A DNA stretch of 15,147 bases, from assembly GCA_001796495.1 (NCBI GenBank), contig MGMR01000041.1, positions 1 to 15,147 of the forward strand, read 5' to 3'. The notes under the pieces were generated by a model, which worked only from the letters and a program-made list of their open reading frames with translations, ran no database searches and was not told the origin of the DNA. Position numbers and translations under genes: made by a program. Shown one piece after another: positions 1-7,712 of the stretch (position 1 is the stretch's first letter; each line of letters starts with the position of its first letter). Source of the stretch: Chloroflexi bacterium RBG_13_51_18 (GTDB taxonomy: Bacteria; Chloroflexota; Dehalococcoidia; Dehalococcoidales; RBG-16-60-22).

Positions 1-47
1 CCCTCTCAAGGACGAGATCACGGGTTCGAATCCCGTATGCGCTACCA
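1..47 (+). tRNA. tRNA-Glu (CTC), 3' part, cut by window edge
   Basis: This is the 3' portion of a tRNA beginning in the anticodon stem. The T arm is clear: stem 20-24 (ACGGG) pairs with 32-36 (CCCGT) around the loop TTCGAAT. The 3' acceptor strand is 37-43, the discriminator base is A44 and CCA is encoded at 45-47. Counting back with a five-base variable loop gives an anticodon loop CTCTCAA at 3-9, hence anticodon CTC (5-7), reading the Glu codon GAG. Bases 1-2 pair with 10-11, supporting this register. The D arm and 5' acceptor strand lie outside the window. The convergent permease gene ends only 7 bases beyond the CCA. Confidence 0.93.
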
Positions 48-54
48 AATTTCC

Positions 55-1293
55 CTAGAATATCATTAAAAACAGCCAGTAGACCGCTGCGTTTATTATC
101 GTTAGCGGGGCGCCGATTTTCACGAATTCCAGGAAAGTTAAGGTAGCGCCGCCTTTCTTTTCCGCGTTCTGGATGATGATTACGTTACTGGCGGCGCCGA
201 GGATGGTTAGATTGCCGGCTATGGTGCTGCCGGCCGCCAATGCCATCATACCCGCCGTCGAGGCACCCGCGTGAATGAGCACCGGTAAATAGAGCGCCAC
301 CAGCGGTACATTGGAAAGCAGCTGGCTTAAAACAACACTCACCCCTATAACCATCCCAGTAGATGACAAGTCAACGTTAGCAGCTTCGATGGCGGACTGG
401 AAATAGCCGGAGTCCCAGACGCTCTGCATCAGGACAAACATGGCGGTAAAGAAAACCAGCGTCGACCAGTCCAGCCGCTTTAAAAGGCCAGGGCGCTTCG
501 GCAGATAGAGGAAAACCGGCAGTGCCGCGATGAGGGCGATATAAGTCAATCGAAAATCGATATCGATTCCGGCCAGCACGATGCCGATTCTTGCCAATAC
601 CAGAACAACCAGCAATATCAGGGAAATCCTGGATAATACAGCCAGTCTGGCGTCTTTTATAATCTCTACGGAGTGCTGAAAAGCCTGTCCGTTAAAATGT
701 TTCCGGTAAAAGAGTCTTAGCATCAGATACGCGATGAACAGGTTTACCAGCGTGGGAACCAGCAGGTATTTCAAGTAAGTAACAAAGGGGTTGGGCACAT
801 CGCCGTTCAGGGCTATCAGCAAATTCTGGGGGTTGCCTATCGGGCTCATGACGCTACCGATAGTCACGGCAAAAGCCAGCGAAAGCAGCAAGATTTTGGG
901 TTGCGTTTTGGTCTTCCCGGCCAGCGACAGCATCACCGGGGTGCCGATAATAGCCAGGGTATCATTCATCAGCAATGCCGAGAGCAGCCCCATCCCGAAG
1001 AGAACAAGTAGCACCAGGGCTGACAGCGAACGCCCCCTCCGGAATAATTTAGAGGCAAGGTGGCCGAGATAGCCGCTTTCTTCCATGGCCTGCCCGATAG
1101 TAAATACGCCGAACAGAAATAGCATGACATCGGCATTTATAGCCTTCAAAGCCTTATCCGGGGTTATCTGACCAGTGACCAGGACGGACATCGCCCCCAG
1201 CAGCATTATCTGCCAGATACGAAACCTGATATTGCCGACCTGCCGGACGGCTATTAGAACAAAGACAACGGCGAGAGTGATTAACGATATCAT
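55..1293 (-). CDS. SLC13/ArsB-NhaD (ion transporter superfamily) permease
   Basis: A 412-residue polytopic membrane protein with about ten or eleven hydrophobic segments, from residue 1 to the C-terminal FLMIF. It has the two-repeat layout of the ion transporter superfamily. The first half carries MNDTLAIIGTPV (about 109-120) and the re-entrant signature IGNPQN (152-157). The second half carries SNVPLVALYLPV (about 328-339) and AASNVIIIQNAEKKG near the end. The family includes dicarboxylate, citrate, arsenite and Na+/H+ carriers, and I cannot assign the substrate. It is the last gene of the leftward directon, 67 bases after the GNAT-HDAC gene, so moving a metabolite of that cluster is possible but unproven. 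No Shine-Dalgarno sequence precedes the ATG and the frame upstream reaches a stop without another start. Confidence 0.85.
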   Translation of the reverse strand: MISLITLAVVFVLIAVRQVGNIRFRIWQIMLLGAMSVLVTGQITPDKALKAINADVMLFLFGVFTIGQAMEESGYLGHLASKLFRRGRSLSALVLLVLFGMGLLSALLMNDTLAIIGTPVMLSLAGKTKTQPKILLLSLAFAVTIGSVMSPIGNPQNLLIALNGDVPNPFVTYLKYLLVPTLVNLFIAYLMLRLFYRKHFNGQAFQHSVEIIKDARLAVLSRISLILLVVLVLARIGIVLAGIDIDFRLTYIALIAALPVFLYLPKRPGLLKRLDWSTLVFFTAMFVLMQSVWDSGYFQSAIEAANVDLSSTGMVIGVSVVLSQLLSNVPLVALYLPVLIHAGASTAGMMALAAGSTIAGNLTILGAASNVIIIQNAEKKGGATLTFLEFVKIGAPLTIINAAVYWLFLMIF

Positions 1294-1360
1294 TAAGAGG
1301 TGCGGCTCATTCCGTAACGACTATCCATATTTTTGATAATTCAATATGATAAGCTACTAT

Positions 1361-3100
1361 TTAAAGCGAATAAGCGCCCGTCCAGAGGCCAGTCATAAAG
1401 CTGCGGGCATTAATACCCAGTACGCGTGTATCATAGCCCCCCTCCTGCACAATTAGCGTGGGGATATGCAATATACCAATCATTTTCCCCATCTCCTCGA
1501 AGTCGGCGGCTTCCAGCGTCCAGCTACCGGTGGGGTCTTCCCGGGCGGTATCCAGTCCGAAGGGAACAACCAGATAGCGCGGTCGGAACCTGGTTATGCG
1601 TTTCAACACGTCTTTAAGCTCGCGGCGGTAGGTTTCGCCATCCACTTTTTCCGGGAGTGGGACATTGATATTAAATCCCCGCCCCTCTCCTTTGCCCTTT
1701 TCGCCGACAAATCCGCTGAAATACGGGTAGGCGAAGCTGGGATGTCCGTGAATGGACACGGTCAATACGTCGGAACGTTCGTAAAAAATCTCCTGGTGGC
1801 CGTTGCCGTGATGATAATCCACATCCAGCATGGCCACTTTGCCGTATTTACTTAAAAGATTAGCCGCAATAGAGGCCGAGTTGAAGTAGCAAAAACCTCC
1901 GTAAGCCGCAATCTCGGCGTGGTGGCCGGGCGGGCGCACTAAGGCATACGCCAGGCGGTAGCCCTCCAGGAGCTGCCTGGCCGCGGTAATAGCGCAATCC
2001 ACCGCCCTCTTGGCCGCCAGGTACGCGTTACTCGTTAGCGGCGTGAACGTATCGATGCAGTAATAACCGGCGCGTATCGGCAGGTCCTTGGGGGGCCGAG
2101 TGCGGTTGCGCACCGGGAAGACATAGGGATAAATAGCAACTTCGGGGTCGAGTTTCCGGCAGACTTTCCAGAGGTATTCAACGAAGCCGGGGTCGTGGAC
2201 GGCGGTGATATTTTTTTCCGAATAATGCCGCGGCGGTATCCTCTGGAAGAGGTCCGTCTTCTGCAGTTCCTCCAATATGGCGTTTATCCTCACCGGGGAT
2301 TCAACATAGCCGCGTTCCCGGACGTGATGAATATCATGACGGTCGTTAATAACCAGCCTGATACGCCGGTCCTCCCGTACAGTACGGCTGACGGGCGGCG
2401 GCGGCTTTTTAAAAAACCTGGGTTTGCGCAGTTGTACAGGGTCATCTTTGAAAGACCCGACCACCATTTCAACATATTCAGCGGGACAGACGCCCTTGTA
2501 TTTCCTCTCTAAAATCGCCCTGACGATATCACGGGCAAAATCCCTCGGCAGTTTAAAATCCAATCCCAGGTCATCGTACACAAGGTACGGAGGGTTATCA
2601 TCGCCCGGCGTCAGGGGGGTCTCGTAAGCGGTATTGGCGATGGGGCGCGCCCCGTATCTTTCATAAAAACGCAGGCGAGCGATGTTCTGCTTACGCATTA
2701 CGGGGTCGGGGCTTAACCTGGGGTCATCCGGGAGACACTCGAAGAAAATGCCGATAGCTTCCAGGTCGAGCGCTTCCTCACGCACTCTCTCGTAGAGGGC
2801 GCCGCCAATGCCCCCACTAGTTTTCCGCTGCGCCGCCGAAATATAGTCGAGGTAGCAGAAATGCAAAGTCGGCTCGTGAAACAGCAGCGCAAATCCATCC
2901 AAGTGACCTCTTATGCCCTCGGCTACGAACAGGATAGACCGGAAGCGGTATTTCATGGGGTCACGGAGCTGTTCCGGCAGCTTATTGATATCCCGTTTAG
3001 ATATTAGCGGGAACTGGTCACGTAAAATAGCCTGCACCTGACCGATGGCGCTCTGGTTGGCCGGGGTAATATCGTCATAGACTCTTCTAATACGGAACAT
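1361..3100 (-). CDS. GNAT acetyltransferase fused to HDAC-family (acetylpolyamine amidohydrolase-like) deacetylase
   Basis: A 579-residue two-domain protein. Residues about 1-180 resemble a GNAT N-acetyltransferase: an acetyl-CoA loop RKTSGGIGGAL (92-102) and a late RLRFYERYGARP (143-153). After a proline-rich linker (232-236), residues about 247-579 form a histone-deacetylase-fold amidohydrolase with RPPGHHAE (389-396, general bases H393/H394), DVDYHHGNGHQ (426-436, Zn ligands D428 and H430), GLDTAREDP (515-523, third Zn ligand D517) and QEGGYD (552-557, catalytic Tyr556). The segment HGHPSFAYPYFSGF is more like acetylpolyamine amidohydrolases than histone deacetylases, suggesting a small acetylated amine as substrate. 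It lies 30 bases after the MarC gene in the aminomutase directon. Fusing an acetyl-adding and an acetyl-removing domain is unusual. The family assignments are firm; the substrate is inference. Confidence 0.9.
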   Translation of the reverse strand: MFRIRRVYDDITPANQSAIGQVQAILRDQFPLISKRDINKLPEQLRDPMKYRFRSILFVAEGIRGHLDGFALLFHEPTLHFCYLDYISAAQRKTSGGIGGALYERVREEALDLEAIGIFFECLPDDPRLSPDPVMRKQNIARLRFYERYGARPIANTAYETPLTPGDDNPPYLVYDDLGLDFKLPRDFARDIVRAILERKYKGVCPAEYVEMVVGSFKDDPVQLRKPRFFKKPPPPVSRTVREDRRIRLVINDRHDIHHVRERGYVESPVRINAILEELQKTDLFQRIPPRHYSEKNITAVHDPGFVEYLWKVCRKLDPEVAIYPYVFPVRNRTRPPKDLPIRAGYYCIDTFTPLTSNAYLAAKRAVDCAITAARQLLEGYRLAYALVRPPGHHAEIAAYGGFCYFNSASIAANLLSKYGKVAMLDVDYHHGNGHQEIFYERSDVLTVSIHGHPSFAYPYFSGFVGEKGKGEGRGFNINVPLPEKVDGETYRRELKDVLKRITRFRPRYLVVPFGLDTAREDPTGSWTLEAADFEEMGKMIGILHIPTLIVQEGGYDTRVLGINARSFMTGLWTGAYSL

Positions 3101-3130
3101 GATAAAACAACACCTATCTATGTATATATT

Positions 3131-3733
3131 TTAGCCCGCCCCGCCGATTACGCCCAGTGATTTAAGCCCATCGATAATCATACTGACAGCGATGGCGGCC
3201 AGCAGCAGGCTGAATACCCGTGAAATAGCGGTAAGCCCACCCTGCCCCATAAACCTGGCTATTTTCTGACTTAAAAAGAAGATAATCCAGGTTATTGCCA
3301 TATTGAGCGCGAAGGATATCAACACCATATAAAGCGGAAAGCGCCCCGCCAGGAGCAGCAGAGTGGCTATAGTGGCCGGTCCGACGGTAAGGGGCGTACC
3401 GATGGGCACGACAGCCACCATTTCCTCCTTAACGACGGTAACCATGTGGCCAGTAATCATGTATCGTATCGAGAGAATAAGCAGGACAATACCGCCGGCG
3501 ACGGCGAACTCCTGCACCTCTATGCCCATAACATTAAGGATGAACTGGCCAAGGAAAAGGAATACCAGGCCTACCAGGGTGGCGGTCAGGATAGCGTAAT
3601 TGACCATCCGGCCTTTTTGCCGACGGTCCATATCCTGCCCCGCCATGATGAGGAAAGGCAGATTTCCGAAGGCATCGATAACGATGAAGAGCGGGAGGAA
3701 GGTCATTATGAAGTCATGCCACTGGTCAGCCAT
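3131..3733 (-). CDS. MarC-family (UPF0056) integral membrane protein
   Basis: A 200-residue protein with six predicted membrane helices, at the usual length of the MarC family. Family hallmarks are the N-terminal FLPLFIVIDAFGNLPFLI (about 13-30), AVAGGIVLLILSI (about 77-89) and VVPIGTPLTVGPATIATLLLL (about 108-128) in the centre. The biochemical role of MarC proteins is not established; the original link to multiple antibiotic resistance was not upheld. A Shine-Dalgarno AGGAGGGG lies about ten bases before the ATG at 3733. It sits 40 bases after the GNAT stop and 30 bases before the GNAT-HDAC start, inside the aminomutase directon. A role as exporter or importer of the pathway product is inference only. 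Confidence 0.9.
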   Translation of the reverse strand: MADQWHDFIMTFLPLFIVIDAFGNLPFLIMAGQDMDRRQKGRMVNYAILTATLVGLVFLFLGQFILNVMGIEVQEFAVAGGIVLLILSIRYMITGHMVTVVKEEMVAVVPIGTPLTVGPATIATLLLLAGRFPLYMVLISFALNMAITWIIFFLSQKIARFMGQGGLTAISRVFSLLLAAIAVSMIIDGLKSLGVIGGAG

Positions 3734-3773
3734 AACAGGTCATCCCCTCCTGTATAAAACCCTGCTATCCTTA

Positions 3774-4250
3774 TTATAGCTTCTTTTGCAGGATAAGTTT
3801 ATCATCCCCTGAAGAATAGAAGTCCGGGATGCGGGCGATAACTTCATAGCCGCGGGCGAGGTAAAACTGTCTGGTATTGTCATATAAAGGCGTAGATGAG
3901 GTCTCGATAAATATCAGCCTGCCGCGGGCTTTCTTTATCGCTGTTTCCGTAGCTTCAGAAAGCGCTTTGCCCAGGCCCTTCCCCCGCCGCGAACGGTCGA
4001 CGGCAATCCAGTAAATATCCCACGTGCCTACAGTGCAGGGGGTCTCGCCATAGCAGACGTAGCCGGCAACCTCGCCGTTATCCTCGGCAATCTGGATGAT
4101 GTAACCGGACTTTTCACCACCGGCGAGACAACCGTCGATTAGCTCCTCGGCAACAGTCACCTCGAAAGGTTTAAATTCGGGCGTATTTTTTAATATCCGC
4201 AGCAGCGCCGCCTTGTCTTTGTGGGACATGGGGCGGATTTTCAACGTCAT
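3774..4250 (-). CDS. GNAT-family N-acetyltransferase
   Basis: A 158-residue single-domain GNAT acetyltransferase, typical in length. It shows DIYWIAVD (beta-4), the acetyl-CoA pyrophosphate loop RSRRGKGLGKALSE (motif A) and a C-terminal YDNTRQFYLARGYEVI (motif B region). I chose ATG 4250 over a TTG at 4271 because the protein from ATG begins directly with the family-like TLKIRPMSHKD and a GGAG lies about ten bases upstream. The start is embedded in the end of the preceding ATP-grasp gene, an overlap of 80 bases, so translation is probably coupled. In this setting it is a candidate for acetylating the amine of the product made by the upstream aminomutase and ligases. It is shorter than, and not obviously an orthologue of, the beta-lysine acetyltransferase AblB. 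Confidence 0.88.
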   Translation of the reverse strand: MTLKIRPMSHKDKAALLRILKNTPEFKPFEVTVAEELIDGCLAGGEKSGYIIQIAEDNGEVAGYVCYGETPCTVGTWDIYWIAVDRSRRGKGLGKALSEATETAIKKARGRLIFIETSSTPLYDNTRQFYLARGYEVIARIPDFYSSGDDKLILQKKL

Positions 4251-5250
4251 CTTTATCTTTCTCCAGCGCAAGGTCGATTATCTTTACGATAAATTCCGCA
4301 TAGCTCAAACCGGCGGCGCGGGACTGGCGGGCCGCGCCGGTGCCGGGCGAAATATCAGGATTGGGGTTGATTTCTATGATATTCAATTTCCCGGCTTCAT
4401 CCATGCGCATGTCCATGCGGGCATAACCGCGGCCTACGAGCAATTTGAAAGCAGTCAGGGCGGTGCCGGAAATATATTCCAGTTCCGCCGCGCTGACCTT
4501 AGCCGGACAGATAACCCTGGTCCCTTTGAAATACGGGCTTTCCGGTTCCCACTTAGCGGCGAAGGTTAAAATGCGCGGCACTTCCGGCGCTAATGAATAT
4601 ACGATTTCAGATACCGGCAGGACGACGCACTGCGAATTGCCCATGACAGTAGCATTGAACTCACGCCCGCCAATAAAGTGTTCGACGAGAGCGCCGCTTT
4701 TGTAGGACTCCGTGATGCTGCGCACCTGCTTTTCCAAGGAGAAAAATTCCATAACCAGGCTGTCGGCGGTAATACCGTGGCTGGCGTCTTCAGCGCGGGG
4801 CTTGACGATACAGGGAAAATCCAGGCGGAAGTTGTGTAAATTATTAGGGTTAAGCACCTGATAATCCGGAGTGGCAATGCCGGCTTCCTTCAGAATCGTT
4901 TTTACCCCAGCTTTATCCAAGGCAAATCTTAAGATGGGAGGCCGGCAGCCGGTGTATTTAATGCCCAGTTCCGTCAAGGCTTCAGGGACCAGCACTTCCG
5001 TTTCGGGTTCGCCGCAGAAGCCTTCGAAGAGGTTGAAAACCACGTCAACATCTAGGGCGGCAAGCTTTTTCATGGCTTCCTCGAAGGGAGGCGCCAGGGG
5101 CAGCATAGATACCTCATGTCCCGGTTCACACAGCGCCTTTTCCACAGCTTTAGCAGCATCGAGGACTCCCAGCACCGCTTTTTCTTCATGAGCGTGGTCA
5201 TAGCGCGACGGCTGCGGTTCGTTATAAACGATGGCTACGCGCTGATGCAT
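4171..5250 (-). CDS. D-Ala-D-Ala ligase-like ATP-grasp enzyme (second of pair)
   Basis: A 359-residue ATP-grasp protein. Hallmarks in order: VFNLFEGFCGEPETE (pre-ATP-grasp domain, where Ddl has a His-Gly motif), YTGCRPPILRFALDK, the lysine-containing FPCIVKPRAEDASHGI, VEHFIGGREFNATVMGN, and the metal/ATP site MDMRMDEAGKLNIIEINPNPD. Such enzymes activate a carboxylate as acyl phosphate and join it to an amine. The acceptor and donor are unknown; the divergence from Ddl in the EGFCGE segment argues against a cell-wall D-Ala-D-Ala ligase. The start at 5250 has GGAGAGG eight bases upstream and overlaps the previous gene by 16 bases. The C-terminal tail after about residue 330 is charged and low in family character and overlaps the GNAT gene by 80 bases, so it may be a late extension. 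Confidence 0.88.
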   Translation of the reverse strand: MHQRVAIVYNEPQPSRYDHAHEEKAVLGVLDAAKAVEKALCEPGHEVSMLPLAPPFEEAMKKLAALDVDVVFNLFEGFCGEPETEVLVPEALTELGIKYTGCRPPILRFALDKAGVKTILKEAGIATPDYQVLNPNNLHNFRLDFPCIVKPRAEDASHGITADSLVMEFFSLEKQVRSITESYKSGALVEHFIGGREFNATVMGNSQCVVLPVSEIVYSLAPEVPRILTFAAKWEPESPYFKGTRVICPAKVSAAELEYISGTALTAFKLLVGRGYARMDMRMDEAGKLNIIEINPNPDISPGTGAARQSRAAGLSYAEFIVKIIDLALEKDKDDVENPPHVPQRQGGAAADIKKYARI

Positions 5251-6236
5251 TGCGGATACCTCTCCAAGGCGGCGTCAAGCACGGCGCCGATAACCTCATC
5301 ATGAGTCCAGCCCAGCTTGACGGCCATAATTATTAAATCGCTGTAATTGCCCAGTCCGGGCAGCGGATTAATCTCCAGGAAATAAGGCGTCCCGTCCCGG
5401 CCGATGCGGAAATCCACACGGGAAAAATCACGGCAGCCCAGCGTCTTAAAAGCCTTTAGGCTATATTGCTCCAGTTTATCAAGTACCGGCACGGGCAACT
5501 GGACCGGCGATTCATATTCGACGAGGTTGAGATAATCGCGCTTGACCTCTATTGAATAGACGAAATGCCCTTCTTTCTTTTTGGGTAGTATGCGCATCAT
5601 GCCTACCAGCCGGGGAGGAGAATTGCCGATGACGCCTGCCGTCACCTCATCGCCGCTGATGAATTCCTCGACCATGACCGGCTGGTGATAGTTCCGGATA
5701 ATTCTGGCTATTTCTGCTTCTGCCTGCGGGATGTTTTCCGCTAGTGATGTAAGACGGATGCCCTTACTGGAACCTTCATAGGCTGGCTTGACGATAGCAG
5801 GGAAGGGAAAGCCCTGCCAGTCTATCTGCTGTGTTTCCGGTTCTTCTTCGATGACCAGCCACCGGGGAGTGGGTATATTGACAGCTGCGACCAGTTTCTT
5901 AGTGATTGCTTTATCCAAGCATATCGCCAGGCACAGAGGGTCGGAGCCGGTGTAGGGAATATTCAGCATCTCTAAAACGGAGGGGACCTGCGCTTCCCGA
6001 CTGCGGTAGCTGCCCCTGCCCTCGGAGATGTTAAAGACTATATCCACTTCCTCGCGGCGGATATTATCTAAAAACTGTGTCCCGCCGCCAAGTTTAATGA
6101 TGCGGTGCCTCTTTTTCTCAAGAGCGCCGGCTATTATCTCCACCGTTTCCGGCGAATCGTATTCTTCCTGGGCATCATCAACGGCAGAATGCCCCGTTGC
6201 GTTTGTCTTAAGATCGTATGATAATCCGATCCGCAT
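5235..6236 (-). CDS. D-Ala-D-Ala ligase-like ATP-grasp enzyme (first of pair)
   Basis: A 333-residue ATP-grasp ligase. It shows VFNISEGRGSYRSREAQVP in the N-terminal domain, YTGSDPLCLAICLDKAITK, the ATP-binding loop PAIVKPAYEGSSKGI, EEFISGDEVTAGVIGN, and metal ligands in RVDFRIGRDGTPYFLEINPLPGL, all in Ddl order. The reaction is likely ATP-dependent amide (peptide-type) bond formation; substrates are not known. I chose ATG 6236 rather than the in-frame ATG 6272: AAAGGAGAG lies seven bases before 6236 and the protein then begins MRIGLSYDLK, as ATP-grasp proteins do. It overlaps the end of the aminomutase gene by 29 bases and the next ATP-grasp gene by 16. The two ATP-grasp proteins are clearly related but not close duplicates, so they probably perform different steps. 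Confidence 0.9.
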   Translation of the reverse strand: MRIGLSYDLKTNATGHSAVDDAQEEYDSPETVEIIAGALEKKRHRIIKLGGGTQFLDNIRREEVDIVFNISEGRGSYRSREAQVPSVLEMLNIPYTGSDPLCLAICLDKAITKKLVAAVNIPTPRWLVIEEEPETQQIDWQGFPFPAIVKPAYEGSSKGIRLTSLAENIPQAEAEIARIIRNYHQPVMVEEFISGDEVTAGVIGNSPPRLVGMMRILPKKKEGHFVYSIEVKRDYLNLVEYESPVQLPVPVLDKLEQYSLKAFKTLGCRDFSRVDFRIGRDGTPYFLEINPLPGLGNYSDLIIMAVKLGWTHDEVIGAVLDAALERYPQCISA

Positions 6237-7614
6237 CAGCCTCTCCTTTGACTTTAACAGGTAGATCGGCATCCGCCAGCAGGCTTTCCACGACCCCGCT
6301 TACTGGCGGTGCGGCAACGGCCCGGTTCTGTGAATTGGGGTTACGATAACGGAAGACCTTTCCTTCGTAGTTTTTCACAATCAATTCGTCGTTATTCATC
6401 GAGAGTACGTAGTTGGGCTGCAACGGCACCTTGCCGCCGCCCTGTACGAGGTCAACGACGAAGTTTGGCACGGCAAGACCGGAGGTAAATCCCCGCATGC
6501 CCTCGATAATTTTAATTCCCGTCTCTACGGACGTGCGCAGGTGTTCTGTGCCCTGTACCTCGTCACACTGGAAGAGATAGTATGGTCGCACCTTAGCCTT
6601 CAATAGACTCTGGCACAGCCTGGTCTGCGTTTCCACGCTATCGTTAATGCCCCGCAGGAGCACTGTCTGGTTATTTACCGGCACACCGGCCCGTAAAAGA
6701 CGATCGCAGGCGGCGGCCGCCTCGGGGGTTACCTCGTTGGGGTGGTTGAAATGGGTATTGAGCCATATCGGGCCGTATCTGGAAAGCATGTTGCACAATT
6801 CGGCATCGATACGCTGCGGCAGCACCACCGGGAAACGCGTGCCGATACGGATGATTTCAATGTGTTTGATTTCCCTTATCTTTGAAATAATGTACTCAAG
6901 GTGGCTGGTCGATAGCGTTAGCGGGTCGCCGCCGGAAAGGATAACATCCCTGATATCAGTATTGCGGCGCAGGTAGTCCAACATCGACTCTATTTCGGCG
7001 TCGGTTCGCGTCCAGGCGCCGTGCCGCCATTCTCTTTTGCGGGTGCAGTGACGGCAAAGCATGGGGCAGATATCCGTCAGCACCATCAGCGCCCTGTCCG
7101 GATAGCGGTGCACCAAGCCCGGGACCACGGAGTCTTCCTTTTCCGCAAGCGGGTCTTCCAACCCGATAGAGCTCATGGAAATCTCATGGATGCAGGGCAC
7201 CGCCTGTTTCCTGATGGGGTCGTCCGGGTCATCGGGATTGATGAGCGATAAATAGTAGGGGGTAATTGAAAGAGGATAGCGCTGGGATACCGCATAGATT
7301 TGCGCCTGTTCCTCGATTGACAGAGGTATCAGCTTGACAAGCTGTTCTAAAGAGGTTATCCGGTTACGGAATTGCCATTTCCAATCTTTCCAGGAACTAT
7401 CCGGGACGTTCCAGAAAAACCGGTATCTACCGGTGGCTTGATTACTGGGAGGCTCTTCCTCGATTCTCTTGACTAATATACTTTTACTGGGGGGCTCTTC
7501 GTTTTCACTTTTTGTACAAATAACGTTGGTGATTTTCTCGGGTGTGTGGCCGGGTTGACTTTTCGGAGCCACCGATGCTGTTTTCACTTTTTCTTTCTCA
7601 ACACTCCTTAACAT
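6208..7614 (-). CDS. kamA: KamA-family radical SAM aminomutase, lysine 2,3-aminomutase-like
   Basis: A 468-residue radical SAM, PLP-dependent aminomutase. The cluster motif CPMLCRHC gives C183, C187 and C190, followed by R192 (carboxylate-binding Arg in lysine 2,3-aminomutase). LSGGDPL (226-232) is the SAM-binding GGD-type segment. The PLP lysine is K395 in QGGGK. The two aspartates that hold the substrate's epsilon-amine in clostridial lysine 2,3-aminomutase appear conserved as D351 (FQCDEVQG) and D388 (FVVDLVQ); glutamate aminomutases differ there. This favours lysine to beta-lysine. Residues 1-62 are a low-complexity extension before the family start (RYRFFWNVPDSSWKDWKW). The ATG at 7614 has no good ribosome site. 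It is the first gene of the directon. EpmB, which acts on free lysine for EF-P modification, is an alternative relative, but no EpmA is present here. Confidence 0.9.
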   Translation of the reverse strand: MLRSVEKEKVKTASVAPKSQPGHTPEKITNVICTKSENEEPPSKSILVKRIEEEPPSNQATGRYRFFWNVPDSSWKDWKWQFRNRITSLEQLVKLIPLSIEEQAQIYAVSQRYPLSITPYYLSLINPDDPDDPIRKQAVPCIHEISMSSIGLEDPLAEKEDSVVPGLVHRYPDRALMVLTDICPMLCRHCTRKREWRHGAWTRTDAEIESMLDYLRRNTDIRDVILSGGDPLTLSTSHLEYIISKIREIKHIEIIRIGTRFPVVLPQRIDAELCNMLSRYGPIWLNTHFNHPNEVTPEAAAACDRLLRAGVPVNNQTVLLRGINDSVETQTRLCQSLLKAKVRPYYLFQCDEVQGTEHLRTSVETGIKIIEGMRGFTSGLAVPNFVVDLVQGGGKVPLQPNYVLSMNNDELIVKNYEGKVFRYRNPNSQNRAVAAPPVSGVVESLLADADLPVKVKGEADADRIIIRS

Positions 7615-7657
7615 TTATTACTTTCGTGATATACGTAAACTTTAATTCATTAACCTA

Positions 7658-7686
7658 TTGTGTTAACTTGACATTCCTGATATAAT
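7658..7686 (+). promoter_or_regulatory. Candidate promoter for the winged-helix regulator
   Basis: A perfect TATAAT (7681-7686) is preceded at 17 bases by TTGTGT (7658-7663), a poor -35 box. An alternative lies further right: TTGTCA (7734-7739), 18 bases, TATTAA (7758-7763). The first option would be directly occluded by the ATTCCT repeats, allowing autoregulation. Which one is used cannot be told from sequence. Confidence 0.35.
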
Positions 7687-7706
7687 ATACAGGAATAAAT
7701 ATTCCT
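7673..7706. promoter_or_regulatory. Three-half-site operator in the divergent intergenic region
   Basis: ATTCCTG (7673-7679) and CAGGAAT (7690-7696) form a perfect 7-base inverted repeat around a 10-base AT spacer. AGGAAT (7691-7696) and ATTCCT (7701-7706) form a second perfect inverted repeat around AAAT. The result is three half-sites in alternating orientation, the middle one shared. The array overlaps the start region of the leftward promoter and covers a TATAAT on the plus strand at 7681-7686. The winged-helix protein encoded immediately to the right is the obvious candidate ligand, by inference. Confidence 0.6.
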
Positions 7707-7712
7707 AAATTA

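Noticed and set aside
6236..6272. Upstream ATG at 6272 as start of the first ATP-grasp gene
   Set aside because: The ATG at 6236 has AAAGGAGAG at ideal spacing and gives the family-typical N-terminus.
7668..7686. TTGACA and TATAAT on the plus strand as one promoter
   Set aside because: Only 7 bases separate the two boxes, far too short for sigma-70 recognition; the TATAAT needs another -35 box.
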